A stretch of DNA of 64,000 bases from Pontixanthobacter aestiaquae (GTDB lineage: Bacteria > Pseudomonadota > Alphaproteobacteria > Sphingomonadales > Sphingomonadaceae): assembly GCF_009827455.1 (NCBI RefSeq), contig NZ_WTYZ01000001.1, positions 1,249,001-1,313,000 of the forward strand. Direction: 5' to 3'. The translations under genes were made by a program, and so were the position numbers. Under the pieces are notes generated by a model. That model was given only the letters and a program-made list of their open reading frames with translations. It ran no database searches and was not told where the DNA came from. Below are positions 44,614-53,479 of the stretch, piece by piece. Numbering within the stretch: position 1 is the stretch's first letter; every line of letters begins with the position of its first letter.

Positions 44614-45585
44614 TCAGATCTCGAAATTGACCATTTTGGCCATAATGAAGGCACCGATGGACATCCACAGCATGCCGCCGAGACCGATCGCGATCAGGCG
44701 ATCATCGCTGAAGAAACCGCCGAGATACCCGGGGTTGATCCACCAGATCATACCGAACACGATGAATGGCAATGCACCAACGATATAGGCGGACGCCTTC
44801 GACTCAGAGCTCATCGCTTTGATCTTCAGCTTCATTTGCATGCGTTTACGCAACACGTCGGACAGGTTGGACAGTGTCTCCGCCAAGTTACCGCCCGTCT
44901 CGCGTTGGATGGCCAGCGTGATGCAGAAGAAGTTAAATTCGGGAATTCCCAAGCGGTCAGCCGTATCTTGAAGCGATTCTTCCATAGTCCGGCCGATCTT
45001 GATCCGCTCGACAATGCCTTTGAATTCCTCGCCGACAGGGCCGGGCAGTTCCTGCGCGACAACTGACAAAGTCTCGGTCACTGGCAAGCCGGAACGCAGG
45101 CCGCGAACCAGCAATTCGATCGCGTCCGGGAATTTGGCATTAAACTGGGCTGTGCGGCGTTTAATGAAGAAGTTCACCACCATGTGCGGCAGGCCCAGCC
45201 CGACGACCGCGCCTATACCCAGCGACATCATTGCTGCGCCCGAGCGCAAATACATCAGCACGGCTACTGCCAGCGCCAGACCTAAAGACGAGTAGAAATA
45301 CTGTGACAAAGTCCAGCTTTTGCCTGTCCGATCAAGCCGGATGGCGAGGGCATCGATCCGCGAGCCCGAGCCAGCAACTTTGTGGCGCATCGGCTTGCGG
45401 TTGGCGATGGCCTTTTTGAACTGCGATTCCACTTTCGTATCGGTATTTTCCGAGTGACGAAAACGGAGCGATTCTAACCGGCGCTGACCTTCTTTTGCGG
45501 CAGATGGTCCGGCGAACAACGTGTAGCCGATCACCATCAGGGCCATGAGCCCGCCTGCAATTAGCAGGAGCTGAAGAATATCCAT
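44614..45585 (-). CDS. tadB: Tad/Flp pilus assembly inner-membrane protein TadB
   Basis: A 323-residue GspF-like protein with an N-terminal helix (about 4-22), helices near 97-130, an F domain (about 155-285) with FPDAIELLVRGLRSGLPVTE and ALAIQRETGGNLAETLSNL split here as TLAIQRETGGNLAE, and two C-terminal helices. It partners TadC. It begins about 100 bases after the cpaE stop, where a motor ATPase gene (cpaF/tadA) would normally lie between them. Confidence 0.93.
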   Translation of the reverse strand: MDILQLLLIAGGLMALMVIGYTLFAGPSAAKEGQRRLESLRFRHSENTDTKVESQFKKAIANRKPMRHKVAGSGSRIDALAIRLDRTGKSWTLSQYFYSSLGLALAVAVLMYLRSGAAMMSLGIGAVVGLGLPHMVVNFFIKRRTAQFNAKFPDAIELLVRGLRSGLPVTETLSVVAQELPGPVGEEFKGIVERIKIGRTMEESLQDTADRLGIPEFNFFCITLAIQRETGGNLAETLSNLSDVLRKRMQMKLKIKAMSSESKASAYIVGALPFIVFGMIWWINPGYLGGFFSDDRLIAIGLGGMLWMSIGAFIMAKMVNFEI

Positions 45586-45643
45586 GCTCTTGATCTGCCT
45601 TTCTTACGTCGCGCGGGCCGGTGGCTCGCAAAAGTTTCAGGGT

Positions 45644-45671
45644 GGCTGCGACCCGGTTACAGGTCACAGCC
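45644..45671 (-). terminator. Hairpin in the cpaE-tadB gap
   Basis: GGCTGCGACC and GGTCACAGCC pair with one mismatch around an eight-base loop. It stands where the motor gene is missing. The following minus-strand sequence has CTTTTG but no full T-run, so it may be an attenuator or a weak terminator. Confidence 0.4.
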
Positions 45672-45684
45672 GCTCAAAGGTGCA

Positions 45685-46968
45685 TCACGCCGTTTCAGGC
45701 TCTGCCTTTTTGCTTTTCTTCTTTGGAAGAAGTGCTTTGAGATCGAAGCTACCGAGAAGCGATTTCTTGGCTGGCTCTCCGCCGTCAACTTCTTCATCGA
45801 CTACACCGAGAATGCGTTCCGCAAGCTGTTTAACGACCCCAGTGGCTTTCGCCGACTTGTTGGCATCAACAAACGTCTGGCCGAGCTTCGCAGCGTTAGC
45901 TGCGGCTTTGTTGTCAAACGGGACGGTAAAGTCGATTTTGCGTTCAATAGAGGCTTCAAAATCGGATTTACTGATTTCCGCCGTACCAGGCTGAACTTTG
46001 TTTGCCACGATGATCGGCGTTGCGTGTTCGGCGTTGGTTTTCAGCCAAGACAGGATACGGATCGTATCACGCGCCGACGCTAGTGTCATTTCGGTGGTTA
46101 AGACCACGACATTGACGTCTGCCAATAGATGCGGGAAATTGATCAGCATATTGCGCGGAAGATCAATCATCGTCATTTCGAACGCTTGACGGAATTCTTC
46201 CTCAAGCTGCAGGAACGCTGATCCATCAGTCATCAGCGGCGAATTGATCGGCGCTTCTGCCGACAGGATCGCCAGGTTGTCGTTCGCACGGATCATCGCG
46301 CGTTCGATAAACAGCCCGTCAATCCGGCTGGGATTATCGATTGCGTCAGTCAGGCCGCGGCCCGGCTCCAGATCAAGCGCCAAAGCGCCGGTGCCGAAGT
46401 GGACATCAAGGTCCAGCAAGGCGGTTGGCAATTCGTGCTCGTCGCTGAACAACCAGGCGAGCGAAGTCGCCAGCATTGATGCACCGACACCGCCGCGTGT
46501 TCCCACGACAGCTGTCGAAATGTGGCGCTTGGCCGCTTCAGGATCGCTAGCACGCGGTGAAGAAAACACAGCCTGAGCCTGATTCAAAGAATCGCGCAGC
46601 TGGCCGGCTGATAATGGCTTCAACAGATAATCATGTATGCCGCTTGCAAGCAGGTCGCGATACAGACGAACATCGTTCACCTGACCAACTGCAATCACGA
46701 CCGTGCCAGGTTCACAAACCTCTGCCAGTGCATTGATATCGTTCAGCGGATCACCGCTTTCCGACAGATCGACCATCAGAATATTCGGGCTTGCTGCGAC
46801 CGAAAGCGATTGAACAGCATTGCGAAGTCCGCCTTTGGCGCATTTCTCAGGCTGCCAGCCCATTTCGATGACCACCGGGCGCAGAGCGTCCAGAGCGGCT
46901 TCATCGCAGATGAAAGCGGCGAAAGGATCGCGGTTACCCGCAGCGCCTTGTTTCCATGGAGCGTTCAT
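45685..46968 (-). CDS. cpaE: Tad pilus localisation ATPase-like protein CpaE/TadZ
   Basis: A 427-residue protein with an N-terminal receiver-like domain (about 15-135, ILMVDLSESGDPLNDI, GIHDYLLKPLSAGQL) and a MinD/ParA-like ATPase domain (about 150-390). The deviant P-loop GTRGGVGAS is at 156-164. The receiver-like domain keeps DYLLKP. The C-terminal tail is lysine rich (LLPKKKSKKAEPETA). In Caulobacter CpaE places the pilus machine at the pole. Follows cpaD directly (four-base gap) and precedes the motorless gap to tadB. Confidence 0.93.
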   Translation of the reverse strand: MNAPWKQGAAGNRDPFAAFICDEAALDALRPVVIEMGWQPEKCAKGGLRNAVQSLSVAASPNILMVDLSESGDPLNDINALAEVCEPGTVVIAVGQVNDVRLYRDLLASGIHDYLLKPLSAGQLRDSLNQAQAVFSSPRASDPEAAKRHISTAVVGTRGGVGASMLATSLAWLFSDEHELPTALLDLDVHFGTGALALDLEPGRGLTDAIDNPSRIDGLFIERAMIRANDNLAILSAEAPINSPLMTDGSAFLQLEEEFRQAFEMTMIDLPRNMLINFPHLLADVNVVVLTTEMTLASARDTIRILSWLKTNAEHATPIIVANKVQPGTAEISKSDFEASIERKIDFTVPFDNKAAANAAKLGQTFVDANKSAKATGVVKQLAERILGVVDEEVDGGEPAKKSLLGSFDLKALLPKKKSKKAEPETA

Positions 46969-46971
46969 AAC

Positions 46972-47622
46972 TTATCCTCCTCCTCCGGTTGCCCCTTCGG
47001 CAAGACCACCTTCACCGGTTGGTGCCTGGTTGCGATAACTGTCGATGGCTTTGTTGGAGGTGGACACGACGGTTTCGCCGGTGCCTTCCTGGCCCTTGAT
47101 CAGATCTTCCGGATTGGCGACCATCGCAGCTATGTTACTGTTGGTGGCACAGCCATAACCCGGGCTGGTCGCGTTGTTGTAGTTCATGTCCGACTTGGCC
47201 GACCAGTCAGGGCAGCCCGGGACATAGGCGTTGGACCGCGTAATCACGATACGGACATTGCCAGGATCGACATAGCCTGCAGTAACAGGCGCACCCTGAT
47301 TGATCAGAATACCATGACGGCTAGCCAGCTTGGATACGGCTTCGCGCGTGGCGTTGCTAGACATTGGATCGTCGATCGAGACACGGTCGCCATAGCGTAG
47401 GTCCATCGCTTCGAACCAACCCGACAAACGCTGCTGTTCCGGGATCGAAAGACCGCCAGCACCAGCACGAACGTCAAGTGTATAATTGGTCCGTTCAATA
47501 ACCGGCTGCTTAACGCTGTCAAGGCTACGATTGGTCGGCATACCGCCACAAGCACCGAGCGTAAGCCCGATAGAAAGGGCGAGTACGCCAGCTAGTTTGC
47601 GAGTATTTGCAATAGGCATCAT
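46972..47622 (-). CDS. cpaD: Tad pilus biogenesis lipoprotein CpaD
   Basis: A lipoprotein of 216 residues. The signal ends in the lipobox LGAC (from MMPIANTRKLAGVLALSIGL). The body has RTNYTLDVRAGAGGLS, DRVSIDDPMSSN, the segment VRIVITRSNAYVPGCPDWS, and a glycine-rich C-terminal tail, as in CpaD. ATG at 47622 has AAAGG five bases upstream. A GTG at 47637 overlapping the cpaC stop (GTGA) is the alternative and would fit the coupling seen in this operon. Confidence 0.9.
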   Translation of the reverse strand: MMPIANTRKLAGVLALSIGLTLGACGGMPTNRSLDSVKQPVIERTNYTLDVRAGAGGLSIPEQQRLSGWFEAMDLRYGDRVSIDDPMSSNATREAVSKLASRHGILINQGAPVTAGYVDPGNVRIVITRSNAYVPGCPDWSAKSDMNYNNATSPGYGCATNSNIAAMVANPEDLIKGQEGTGETVVSTSNKAIDSYRNQAPTGEGGLAEGATGGGG

Positions 47623-47633
47623 CTTCACCTTTC

Positions 47634-49253
47634 TCACTTGAGGCTGAAGCCGGGAACTGCAGCAGCTTTGGCACTGCGTTCGCTGTTCCGGTTCTTGTCA
47701 TTTTTATCTGCACGCTTCGGGTTTGACGGCTCGTCCGATGGCAGCACAGCTGCCGGATCGATCCGCGAAACTTCTGGCGGAGGAGCGTCTTTGTCGCGCG
47801 CAGTTGGCACGGGACGCGCGCCGCCGGTCACACCATCATTCTCGCGGTAACCAAGGAAGCTTTGCGCTTCTGTGGCCGCGCGGAATGCATCGGTCGGGAG
47901 TTTAATGTCGTTTGCGTTCACGGGTTTGACCAAATAGGGCGTCACCACGATCACAAGTTCGGTTTCACCGCGGCGGAACGATTTGGAACGGAACAGATTG
48001 CCAAGGATCGGAACGTCGCCGACGCCCGGTGCCTTGTCGATTGAGTTCTGCGCATTGTTGCTCATCAGACCGGCGATCATGAAGCTCTGGCCGGAACCGA
48101 GTTCGATAGTCGTTTCTGCCCGGCGGATGGTCAGTGCAGGGATCTGGAAGCCGTTCAGGGTAACCGCACCCTGGCTCGACAACTCTGAAACTTCCGGACG
48201 GACGCGCATCGAGATGCGGCCATTGGCGAGAACAGTCGGCGTGTAGGACAGGCTGACACCGAATTTACGATATTCGACGGCGGTCGCGCCCAGACCCTGT
48301 GAAATCGGGATAGGGAACTCGCCGCCCGCGAGGAATTCTGCAGTTTCACCCGAAAGCGCGGTCAGGTTTGGTTGCGACAACGTCGTTACCAGACCGCTAC
48401 GCTCTGCAAGATCAAGTGCGCCGAGCAGGTTCAGGCCGAGGAAGCGGCCAAAGCCAGCAATCGTAGCGCCACTGCTTGTCGTGTCGACACCCGGGCCGGT
48501 AATTGTCTCGACCTGGCCGGTCAACGGGTTGAACACTTGGGTCGCGGGGTTCGCAACTCCGGGGCCAACGCCAAGCGGTCCAGCAGTGCTGAATTCGCCA
48601 GTCGCGAGAGTACGGCCGTTACCGATACCAAACTTCACGCCATTCCCTCCGTCAATCGATGACAGATTGCCGCCAATTTCACGAACCAGAGAACGGCTGA
48701 CTTCTGCGAACTTCACTTGCAGATTGACCTGCAACGGGGTCGCCATTTTCAGACGGCTAATGACATTTGCGTCTTCGCCAACGAAGGCTTCGACAAGACG
48801 TTCTGCCTCGGCAGCATCTTCGGGAGCAGCCACAATCCCGGTCAGAAGAACGGTGTTGGTGCCCATCGTTGCCACATTGATCTTCGCGTCAGGCATAGCC
48901 AGCGTGAGCATTTGATCGACCGTGCCGATGTTCGAACCCACGCGGATATTGGCCGACCATACGATATCGCCACCAGCGTTGCTGGCGTAAATTGTCGTTT
49001 CGCCGCCAGCTTTGCCGAATACGTACAGCTGACGTTGCGACTTGATCTGGACATCGGCGATGCCGTCATTGGCGATGAAAACATCAGCCATGGAGCCCGG
49101 TACGGTGACCAGCTTGCCGCTACCGATCGACAGGACGATGTCCTGCGACGGACGTGCGACTGACTGTGCATTCGCCGTATCAGCCGGAATACCGACTAAG
49201 GGCGCCAAGGCCATTCCAGCCATCAGCAATGTTGCAGTAAGGCGGCGTTTCAT
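47634..49253 (-). CDS. cpaC: Tad pilus outer-membrane secretin CpaC (RcpA)
   Basis: A 539-residue secretin. Signal peptide MKRRLTATLLMAGMALAPLV, then N-terminal pilus-associated domain and BON-like domain (about 35-165, VFIANDGIADVQIKSQRQLY). The secretin domain (about 200-460) contains LTALSGETAEFLAGGEFPIP and the RVRPEVSELSSQGAV and GDVPILGNLFRS motifs. It forms the outer-membrane pore for the Flp pilus. ATG at 49253 is preferred because the signal begins there and AGGGG stands seven bases upstream. ATG 49301 or the GTG at 49313, which overlaps the cpaB stop, would add 16-20 residues before the signal. Confidence 0.93.
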   Translation of the reverse strand: MKRRLTATLLMAGMALAPLVGIPADTANAQSVARPSQDIVLSIGSGKLVTVPGSMADVFIANDGIADVQIKSQRQLYVFGKAGGETTIYASNAGGDIVWSANIRVGSNIGTVDQMLTLAMPDAKINVATMGTNTVLLTGIVAAPEDAAEAERLVEAFVGEDANVISRLKMATPLQVNLQVKFAEVSRSLVREIGGNLSSIDGGNGVKFGIGNGRTLATGEFSTAGPLGVGPGVANPATQVFNPLTGQVETITGPGVDTTSSGATIAGFGRFLGLNLLGALDLAERSGLVTTLSQPNLTALSGETAEFLAGGEFPIPISQGLGATAVEYRKFGVSLSYTPTVLANGRISMRVRPEVSELSSQGAVTLNGFQIPALTIRRAETTIELGSGQSFMIAGLMSNNAQNSIDKAPGVGDVPILGNLFRSKSFRRGETELVIVVTPYLVKPVNANDIKLPTDAFRAATEAQSFLGYRENDGVTGGARPVPTARDKDAPPPEVSRIDPAAVLPSDEPSNPKRADKNDKNRNSERSAKAAAVPGFSLK

Positions 49254-49309
49254 TGGCTTGCCCCTAGGTTGAGTGTCGAGAATAGTGGTTGTGCTTTTCA
49301 TGTCGGACC

Positions 49310-50419
49310 TCACTGCACCATGCCGCCTGCAACGGGGATGCCCGATGCATTGCTGGATATGCTTTGTTGGGTCTGTTCGACCATGGCACCTGCGTTGCTG
49401 CTGACAGCGCGGCCATTGCCCACTGGAACTTCGGTAGTGTTCTTGCCGCGGGTGACGCGCACTGACGGACCACGATTTACCGGACCGGTATTGGCACCGG
49501 CTGGCACACCCATACGGGGTGGTGCAGGCGGAGTGTTGTCTGCTTTCTTCGGTACGCTGGAGCGCTGGAAGCGCGAGACATCACCGCCGGTTACGAAAGT
49601 AGTGGCTTTGTCGTTTGGACGGGCCATGGCCTTGCGCAGAAGAGCTTCTTCCTCTTCCGGCGTTGCATCGTCCGGCACCTTGACGTCACCCGAAGCAATA
49701 GCTTGCTCAAGCTCGCCCTGGTTGTCGGCAATCGAACGCAGCGACAGGCTGAGCGTACCGATTGTTTGCGACACAGCTACTTTTTCTGCGATCCGCGGAG
49801 TAACTTCCAGAGTAACGGTACGGAATGCCCGAACCACTGTCTTACCGGATTCGGTTGTTTCCTGCGTGGTCGATTGGTCGGTCGCAAGAACGCGCAGGTT
49901 GCGAAGAATGGTTTCCGAAGCCTGCAATGGCTCGCCTTCACCGCCTTTAACGGTTTGGGTCAGGACAAGGTCAACACGGTCACCCGGGAAGACAAAGCCG
50001 CCAACGCCGGTTTTTGCCGACACTGGAACGGTCACAGCGCGCATGCCAGGGCCGAGGGCCGCAGCAAGGAAGCCGCGATCACCGGGCTTGACCAACGAAC
50101 CTTGTGTGACGGGCTCACCCGCAGTGATCTGGTGGCGGACAACCGTACCCAGCAATTGGGTGACGTCCGATTCACCGTCGATGAAATAGGCATCTTGCAG
50201 AAGCTCTTCGGGCCACATCTGATAGCTGATCGAGTCAGCAGTGATGATCGTACCGACTGCGAGCCCGCGTTGCGCGACCAGAACCTTTGGTCCTTGCGGC
50301 TCCGGCGCGGCCTGTGCTTCAGGAGCCGACGCTCCCGCGAACATGCTCCGTGCTGCGAGTGCAGTACCGATCGCAATGATCAGTGCTCCGAGCAACAGAA
50401 CCAGCTTTTTCCTGTCCAT
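49310..50419 (-). CDS. cpaB: Tad pilus assembly protein CpaB (RcpC)
   Basis: A 369-residue protein with an N-terminal membrane helix (about 5-23, LVLLLGALIIAIGTALAARS), an SAF-type domain (about 45-120, KVLVAQRGLAVGTIITAD, GEPVTQGSLVKPGDRGFLA) and the C-terminal RcpC region (about 125-235) with VPVSAKTGVGGFVFPGDRVD. The last 120 residues are low complexity, rich in Pro, Gly and Asn. It is a periplasmic or secretin-associated component. Confidence 0.92.
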   Translation of the reverse strand: MDRKKLVLLLGALIIAIGTALAARSMFAGASAPEAQAAPEPQGPKVLVAQRGLAVGTIITADSISYQMWPEELLQDAYFIDGESDVTQLLGTVVRHQITAGEPVTQGSLVKPGDRGFLAAALGPGMRAVTVPVSAKTGVGGFVFPGDRVDLVLTQTVKGGEGEPLQASETILRNLRVLATDQSTTQETTESGKTVVRAFRTVTLEVTPRIAEKVAVSQTIGTLSLSLRSIADNQGELEQAIASGDVKVPDDATPEEEEALLRKAMARPNDKATTFVTGGDVSRFQRSSVPKKADNTPPAPPRMGVPAGANTGPVNRGPSVRVTRGKNTTEVPVGNGRAVSSNAGAMVEQTQQSISSNASGIPVAGGMVQ

Positions 50420-50505
50420 GGCTAATCTAGCCCCCTATTTCGCCCGACGGGATTGCGGGCATTCGTTGAAAGTCGTCGTTACGGCCTGAATGGTTAAAAT
50501 CAGGT

Positions 50506-50997
50506 TCACCCGACGCCGATTGCCTGAGAGGCGCTCGGATAATAATGTACTGAAAGGATCCACAGACCGGCGGTGGAGATCGCCACTCCATATGGGATAG
50601 CCAGCCGTTCTTTTTGGCGGCGCATCACATGCCAGCCGCCCATCACGATGGTCAGCAGGCCGCCGACCAGTGCCATGATAACGAGCAATTCGAGAAACCA
50701 GCTTGGCTGGATCCACAGCGCGAGCGCTGTGATAAGTTTTACGTCACCGCCGCCCATTGCGCGCAACGCGAATAATCCGGCAAGAACAACGAAGGCGGCG
50801 AGCGCGACGCCCAACTGAATGGCGACGCCCGGCCACAGCGATAATCCACTCGCCCACCAGAAAAGAGGGGCGCCCAGCGCGATACCGGCGTTCAGCCAAT
50901 TGTCGATTTGGCGATGACGGATATCAGTAAATGCCGCGATGAGCAGCGCGATTGCCAATGCAACCAGCAGTCCGTATTGGAAATATTCGCCCAGCAT
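50506..50997 (-). CDS. cpaA: Prepilin peptidase CpaA (A24 family)
   Basis: A 163-residue polytopic protein with five or six helices. The two aspartates of the A24 aspartyl protease are in TDIRHRQIDNWLN and AMGGGDVKLI. It should cleave the Flp prepilin leader. It is first in the cluster; the usual small pilin gene (flp/pilA) is not found upstream of it, where an alpha/beta hydrolase diverges. Confidence 0.92.
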   Translation of the reverse strand: MLGEYFQYGLLVALAIALLIAAFTDIRHRQIDNWLNAGIALGAPLFWWASGLSLWPGVAIQLGVALAAFVVLAGLFALRAMGGGDVKLITALALWIQPSWFLELLVIMALVGGLLTIVMGGWHVMRRQKERLAIPYGVAISTAGLWILSVHYYPSASQAIGVG

Positions 50998-51072
50998 ATT
51001 GCCCCCAAAGGTAACCTTCGGGCACCGGTGCTACAGACGAGTGCTTACCAAATAGTAACCAAACCCAGGAGG

Positions 51073-51105
51073 ATGGTATTAGCCAACCACAAACAGCCGG
51101 CGTGA
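51073..51105 (+). CDS. Ten-codon leader peptide ahead of the alpha/beta hydrolase
   Basis: ATG at 51073 is preceded by a very good ribosome site (CCAGGAGG) and reads MVLANHKQPA then TGA at 51103, which overlaps the GTG start of the hydrolase (GTGA). The hydrolase GTG has no such site of its own. The frame may therefore load ribosomes for the hydrolase by coupling. Alternatively a frameshift links the two. Confidence 0.4.
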   Translation: MVLANHKQPA

Positions 51106-52079
51106 ACCCTGATCCACCAGAGGATGCGTTCAACCGGCGCGCCATTCCCGCCGTAGCTGTCGAGACCACGTGGTCGGCGAGCGATGGCCATGAGATACGC
51201 CGGATCGATTGGCCCGGAGCGGGCACAGGCGTTAGTGAAGCCTCACGTGGATCAATCCTGTTCTTCCCGGGGCGCGGTGACAATTACGAGAAATATCTGG
51301 AAGCGCTTCATCAATGGCATGAGGCGGGCTGGAAAGTGACCGCCGCCGATTGGCGCGGGCAAGCGGGGTCGGGCCGCTTGGGAGGCGATGCGATCACTGG
51401 CCATATCGAAGATTATTCGGTCTGGATCGATGATCTGGCAGCGTTCTGGAATGATTGGACTGCCTCCACACCCGGGCCGCATATATTGTCCGGCCACTCG
51501 ATGGGCGGCCATCTGGTGTTGCGCGGTTTGGTAGAGAAGCGAGTGGCACCCGATGCGATGTTCCTTTCCGCACCGATGCTCGGTTTCTTCGGGAATATCC
51601 TGCCGCGGTCATTCATGCACGGGGCAACCAAACTGATCAAGCGGCTGCGCGGTGACACGACGCAAGCGTGGAAATGGAGCGAGAAGCCCGGTGAGATACC
51701 GGTAGGTCGGATCAACCTGCTGACTCACGACAAGGAACGCTACGAAGACGAATTGTGGTGGCGCGAAAATCGCCCTGAGTTGGTGATGGGACCGGGTAGC
51801 TGGGGCTGGGTCGAACGCGGTTACGCCTCGATGGGAGCATTGTTTGCGCCTGGCGTCTTGGAAGCGGTCGAAACACCGGTGCTGCTTATCGGCACGTCGA
51901 ATGACAAGCTGGTCGATATGAAAGCGATTAAAGAAGCAGCGGAGCGGCTACCAAACGGCGAATTGCTCGCCTTCGGTAAAGAAGCGCACCACGAAATTCT
52001 GCGCGAGGTTGATGCGGTTCGTGATCGCGCCATGAACGGCATTGCCGAGTTTTTGGACAGGACTGCGCCCAAGACGTGA
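51102..52079 (+). CDS. Alpha/beta hydrolase (serine aminopeptidase / monoacylglycerol lipase type)
   Basis: A 325-residue hydrolase of the Hydrolase_4 type. The nucleophile elbow GHSMGG has Ser133, the oxyanion region is FFPGRGDNYEKY, the Asp is likely in IGTSNDKLVDM, and the His in FGKEAHHEIL. It cleaves an ester such as a lysolipid or monoacylglycerol; substrate not defined. The GTG at 51102 overlaps a short upstream frame. The last bases overlap the FAD oxidoreductase start (GTGA). Confidence 0.88.
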   Translation: MNPDPPEDAFNRRAIPAVAVETTWSASDGHEIRRIDWPGAGTGVSEASRGSILFFPGRGDNYEKYLEALHQWHEAGWKVTAADWRGQAGSGRLGGDAITGHIEDYSVWIDDLAAFWNDWTASTPGPHILSGHSMGGHLVLRGLVEKRVAPDAMFLSAPMLGFFGNILPRSFMHGATKLIKRLRGDTTQAWKWSEKPGEIPVGRINLLTHDKERYEDELWWRENRPELVMGPGSWGWVERGYASMGALFAPGVLEAVETPVLLIGTSNDKLVDMKAIKEAAERLPNGELLAFGKEAHHEILREVDAVRDRAMNGIAEFLDRTAPKT

Positions 52080-53176
52080 GCGAGACGCGTTACGATTTTG
52101 CGATTGTCGGGGCAGGGATGGCAGGGGCCAGCCTTGCTGCCGAGCTTGCGCCGTATGCCAGCGTTGTGATGCTCGAGGCCGAGGACCAGCCGGGCTATCA
52201 TGCGACCGGGCGTTCAGCGGCTTTTTGGGATGAATGTTATGGCGGCCCCGATATTGTTCCCCTGACGCTGGCATCCGGCGCGTTTCTTCGAGAGCATGAT
52301 TTGCTGACGCAGCGCGGCGCACTCCATATTGCCCGGCGTGAAGACAAGCCCAAAGTTGACCAGTTCTTTGCTGAATTTGCCGATACCGGCGCGACGATCG
52401 AGCGTCTGGGCCGCGATCGGATGATCGAGAAATTGCCGGGCATTCGTGCGGAGTGGGTCGATGCAGTGTGGGAACCGGCTTGCAGCGATATTGATGTTGG
52501 TGCGCTGCATGCGCTTTATTTGACGCGGGCGAAGAAAACCGGTGCCGATCTTGCCGTCAGTCGCAGGGTCATAAAAGCCAATCAACAAGGCGATGGGTGG
52601 TACCTGCTATCTGCCGATGGTCGTGAATTCCGCGCAGCCAAACTCATTAATGCGGCGGGCGCCTGGGCCGATGAACTTGCTGATATGGCTGGCTGTGACA
52701 AATTGGGGATCACCCCTTATCGCCGCACAGTCGTGCAATTGCGGACCAATCCGGTTCCTTCGCCGAAACAGCCTCTGGTGCTGGATATCTCGGGACATTT
52801 CTACTTCAAGCCGGAATCCGGCCGCCTCTGGCTCAGCCCACATGATGAGGAGCCATCCCCAGCCTGTGATGCAGCGCCGGAAGAACTCGCCGTCGCTGCT
52901 GCAATCGACCGGCTGCAGAAGGTCGTAGATATTGAAGTTGAGCGGGTCGAAACCAAATGGGCAGGGCTGCGCAGCTTCGCGGCTGATCGTCTGCCGGTCT
53001 ATGGCGTCGACGCGCGCAATACGGATTTCTTCTGGTTCGCTGGGCAGGGCGGGTTCGGGATACAAACCGCACCAGCCGCAGCCAAGCTTGCCGCGTCGAT
53101 GCTGCTCGAACGGCCAATCCCAGCGACGCTGGCTGCGATAGATGTAACAAGATATTCACCTGCGCGTTTCGGGTAG
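52076..53176 (+). CDS. FAD-dependent oxidoreductase (DAO family)
   Basis: A 366-residue flavoprotein. The dinucleotide site is IVGAGMAGAS (about 10-19), followed by LEAEDQPGYHATGRSAA. The C-terminal FAD contact FAGQGGFGIQTAPA and the segment WAGLRSFAADRLPVYG are typical of the D-amino-acid oxidase / glycine oxidase / sarcosine oxidase superfamily. The substrate, perhaps an amino acid or hydroxyacid, is not predictable. GTG start coupled to the hydrolase stop. Confidence 0.88.
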   Translation: MSETRYDFAIVGAGMAGASLAAELAPYASVVMLEAEDQPGYHATGRSAAFWDECYGGPDIVPLTLASGAFLREHDLLTQRGALHIARREDKPKVDQFFAEFADTGATIERLGRDRMIEKLPGIRAEWVDAVWEPACSDIDVGALHALYLTRAKKTGADLAVSRRVIKANQQGDGWYLLSADGREFRAAKLINAAGAWADELADMAGCDKLGITPYRRTVVQLRTNPVPSPKQPLVLDISGHFYFKPESGRLWLSPHDEEPSPACDAAPEELAVAAAIDRLQKVVDIEVERVETKWAGLRSFAADRLPVYGVDARNTDFFWFAGQGGFGIQTAPAAAKLAASMLLERPIPATLAAIDVTRYSPARFG

Positions 53177-53246
53177 CGCGGTGGGTAGATTTTCCTGCCC
53201 GAGCCTTTAGGGTAGCCCCCACGATAACACGTAAGGAGAATGCTCG

Positions 53247-53423
53247 ATGGGTCACCATTTCGAAATCTACAAGGACAAAGCCGGAGAATTCCGCGTTCGT
53301 TTCAAATACAACTCGGAAATCATGTTCTCGACCGAGGGCTATTCGTCCAAGTCGAGCGCTCAGAACGCGATCGACTCGATCAAGAAGAACGGTCCCGGGG
53401 CTGATGTGGTCGATAATTCGTAA
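53247..53423 (+). CDS. YegP family protein (DUF1508)
   Basis: A 58-residue protein, MGHHFEIYKDKAGEFRVRF onwards, with the single DUF1508 repeat: FEIYKDKAGEFRVRFKYNSE (split) then EGYSSKSSAQNAIDSIKKN. YegP-like proteins are small, function not known. AAGGAG eight bases before the ATG; followed by a strong terminator. Confidence 0.85.
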   Translation: MGHHFEIYKDKAGEFRVRFKYNSEIMFSTEGYSSKSSAQNAIDSIKKNGPGADVVDNS

Positions 53424-53447
53424 ATCGGCGAAAGCGAAGATCGAACA

Positions 53448-53476
53448 AGGGCGCGGCTATTGGCTGCGCCCTTTTT
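53448..53476 (+). terminator. Intrinsic terminator after the YegP gene
   Basis: AGGGCGC and GCGCCCT pair around an 11-base loop, with TTTTTG following. It also lies just beyond the convergent rnhA stop, but has a poor T-run in that direction. Confidence 0.85.
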
Positions 53477-53479
53477 GTA

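Noticed and set aside
45586..45684. Remnant of cpaF in the cpaE-tadB gap
   Set aside because: None of the three frames on the minus strand shows CpaF motifs; the gap is too short and carries only a hairpin.
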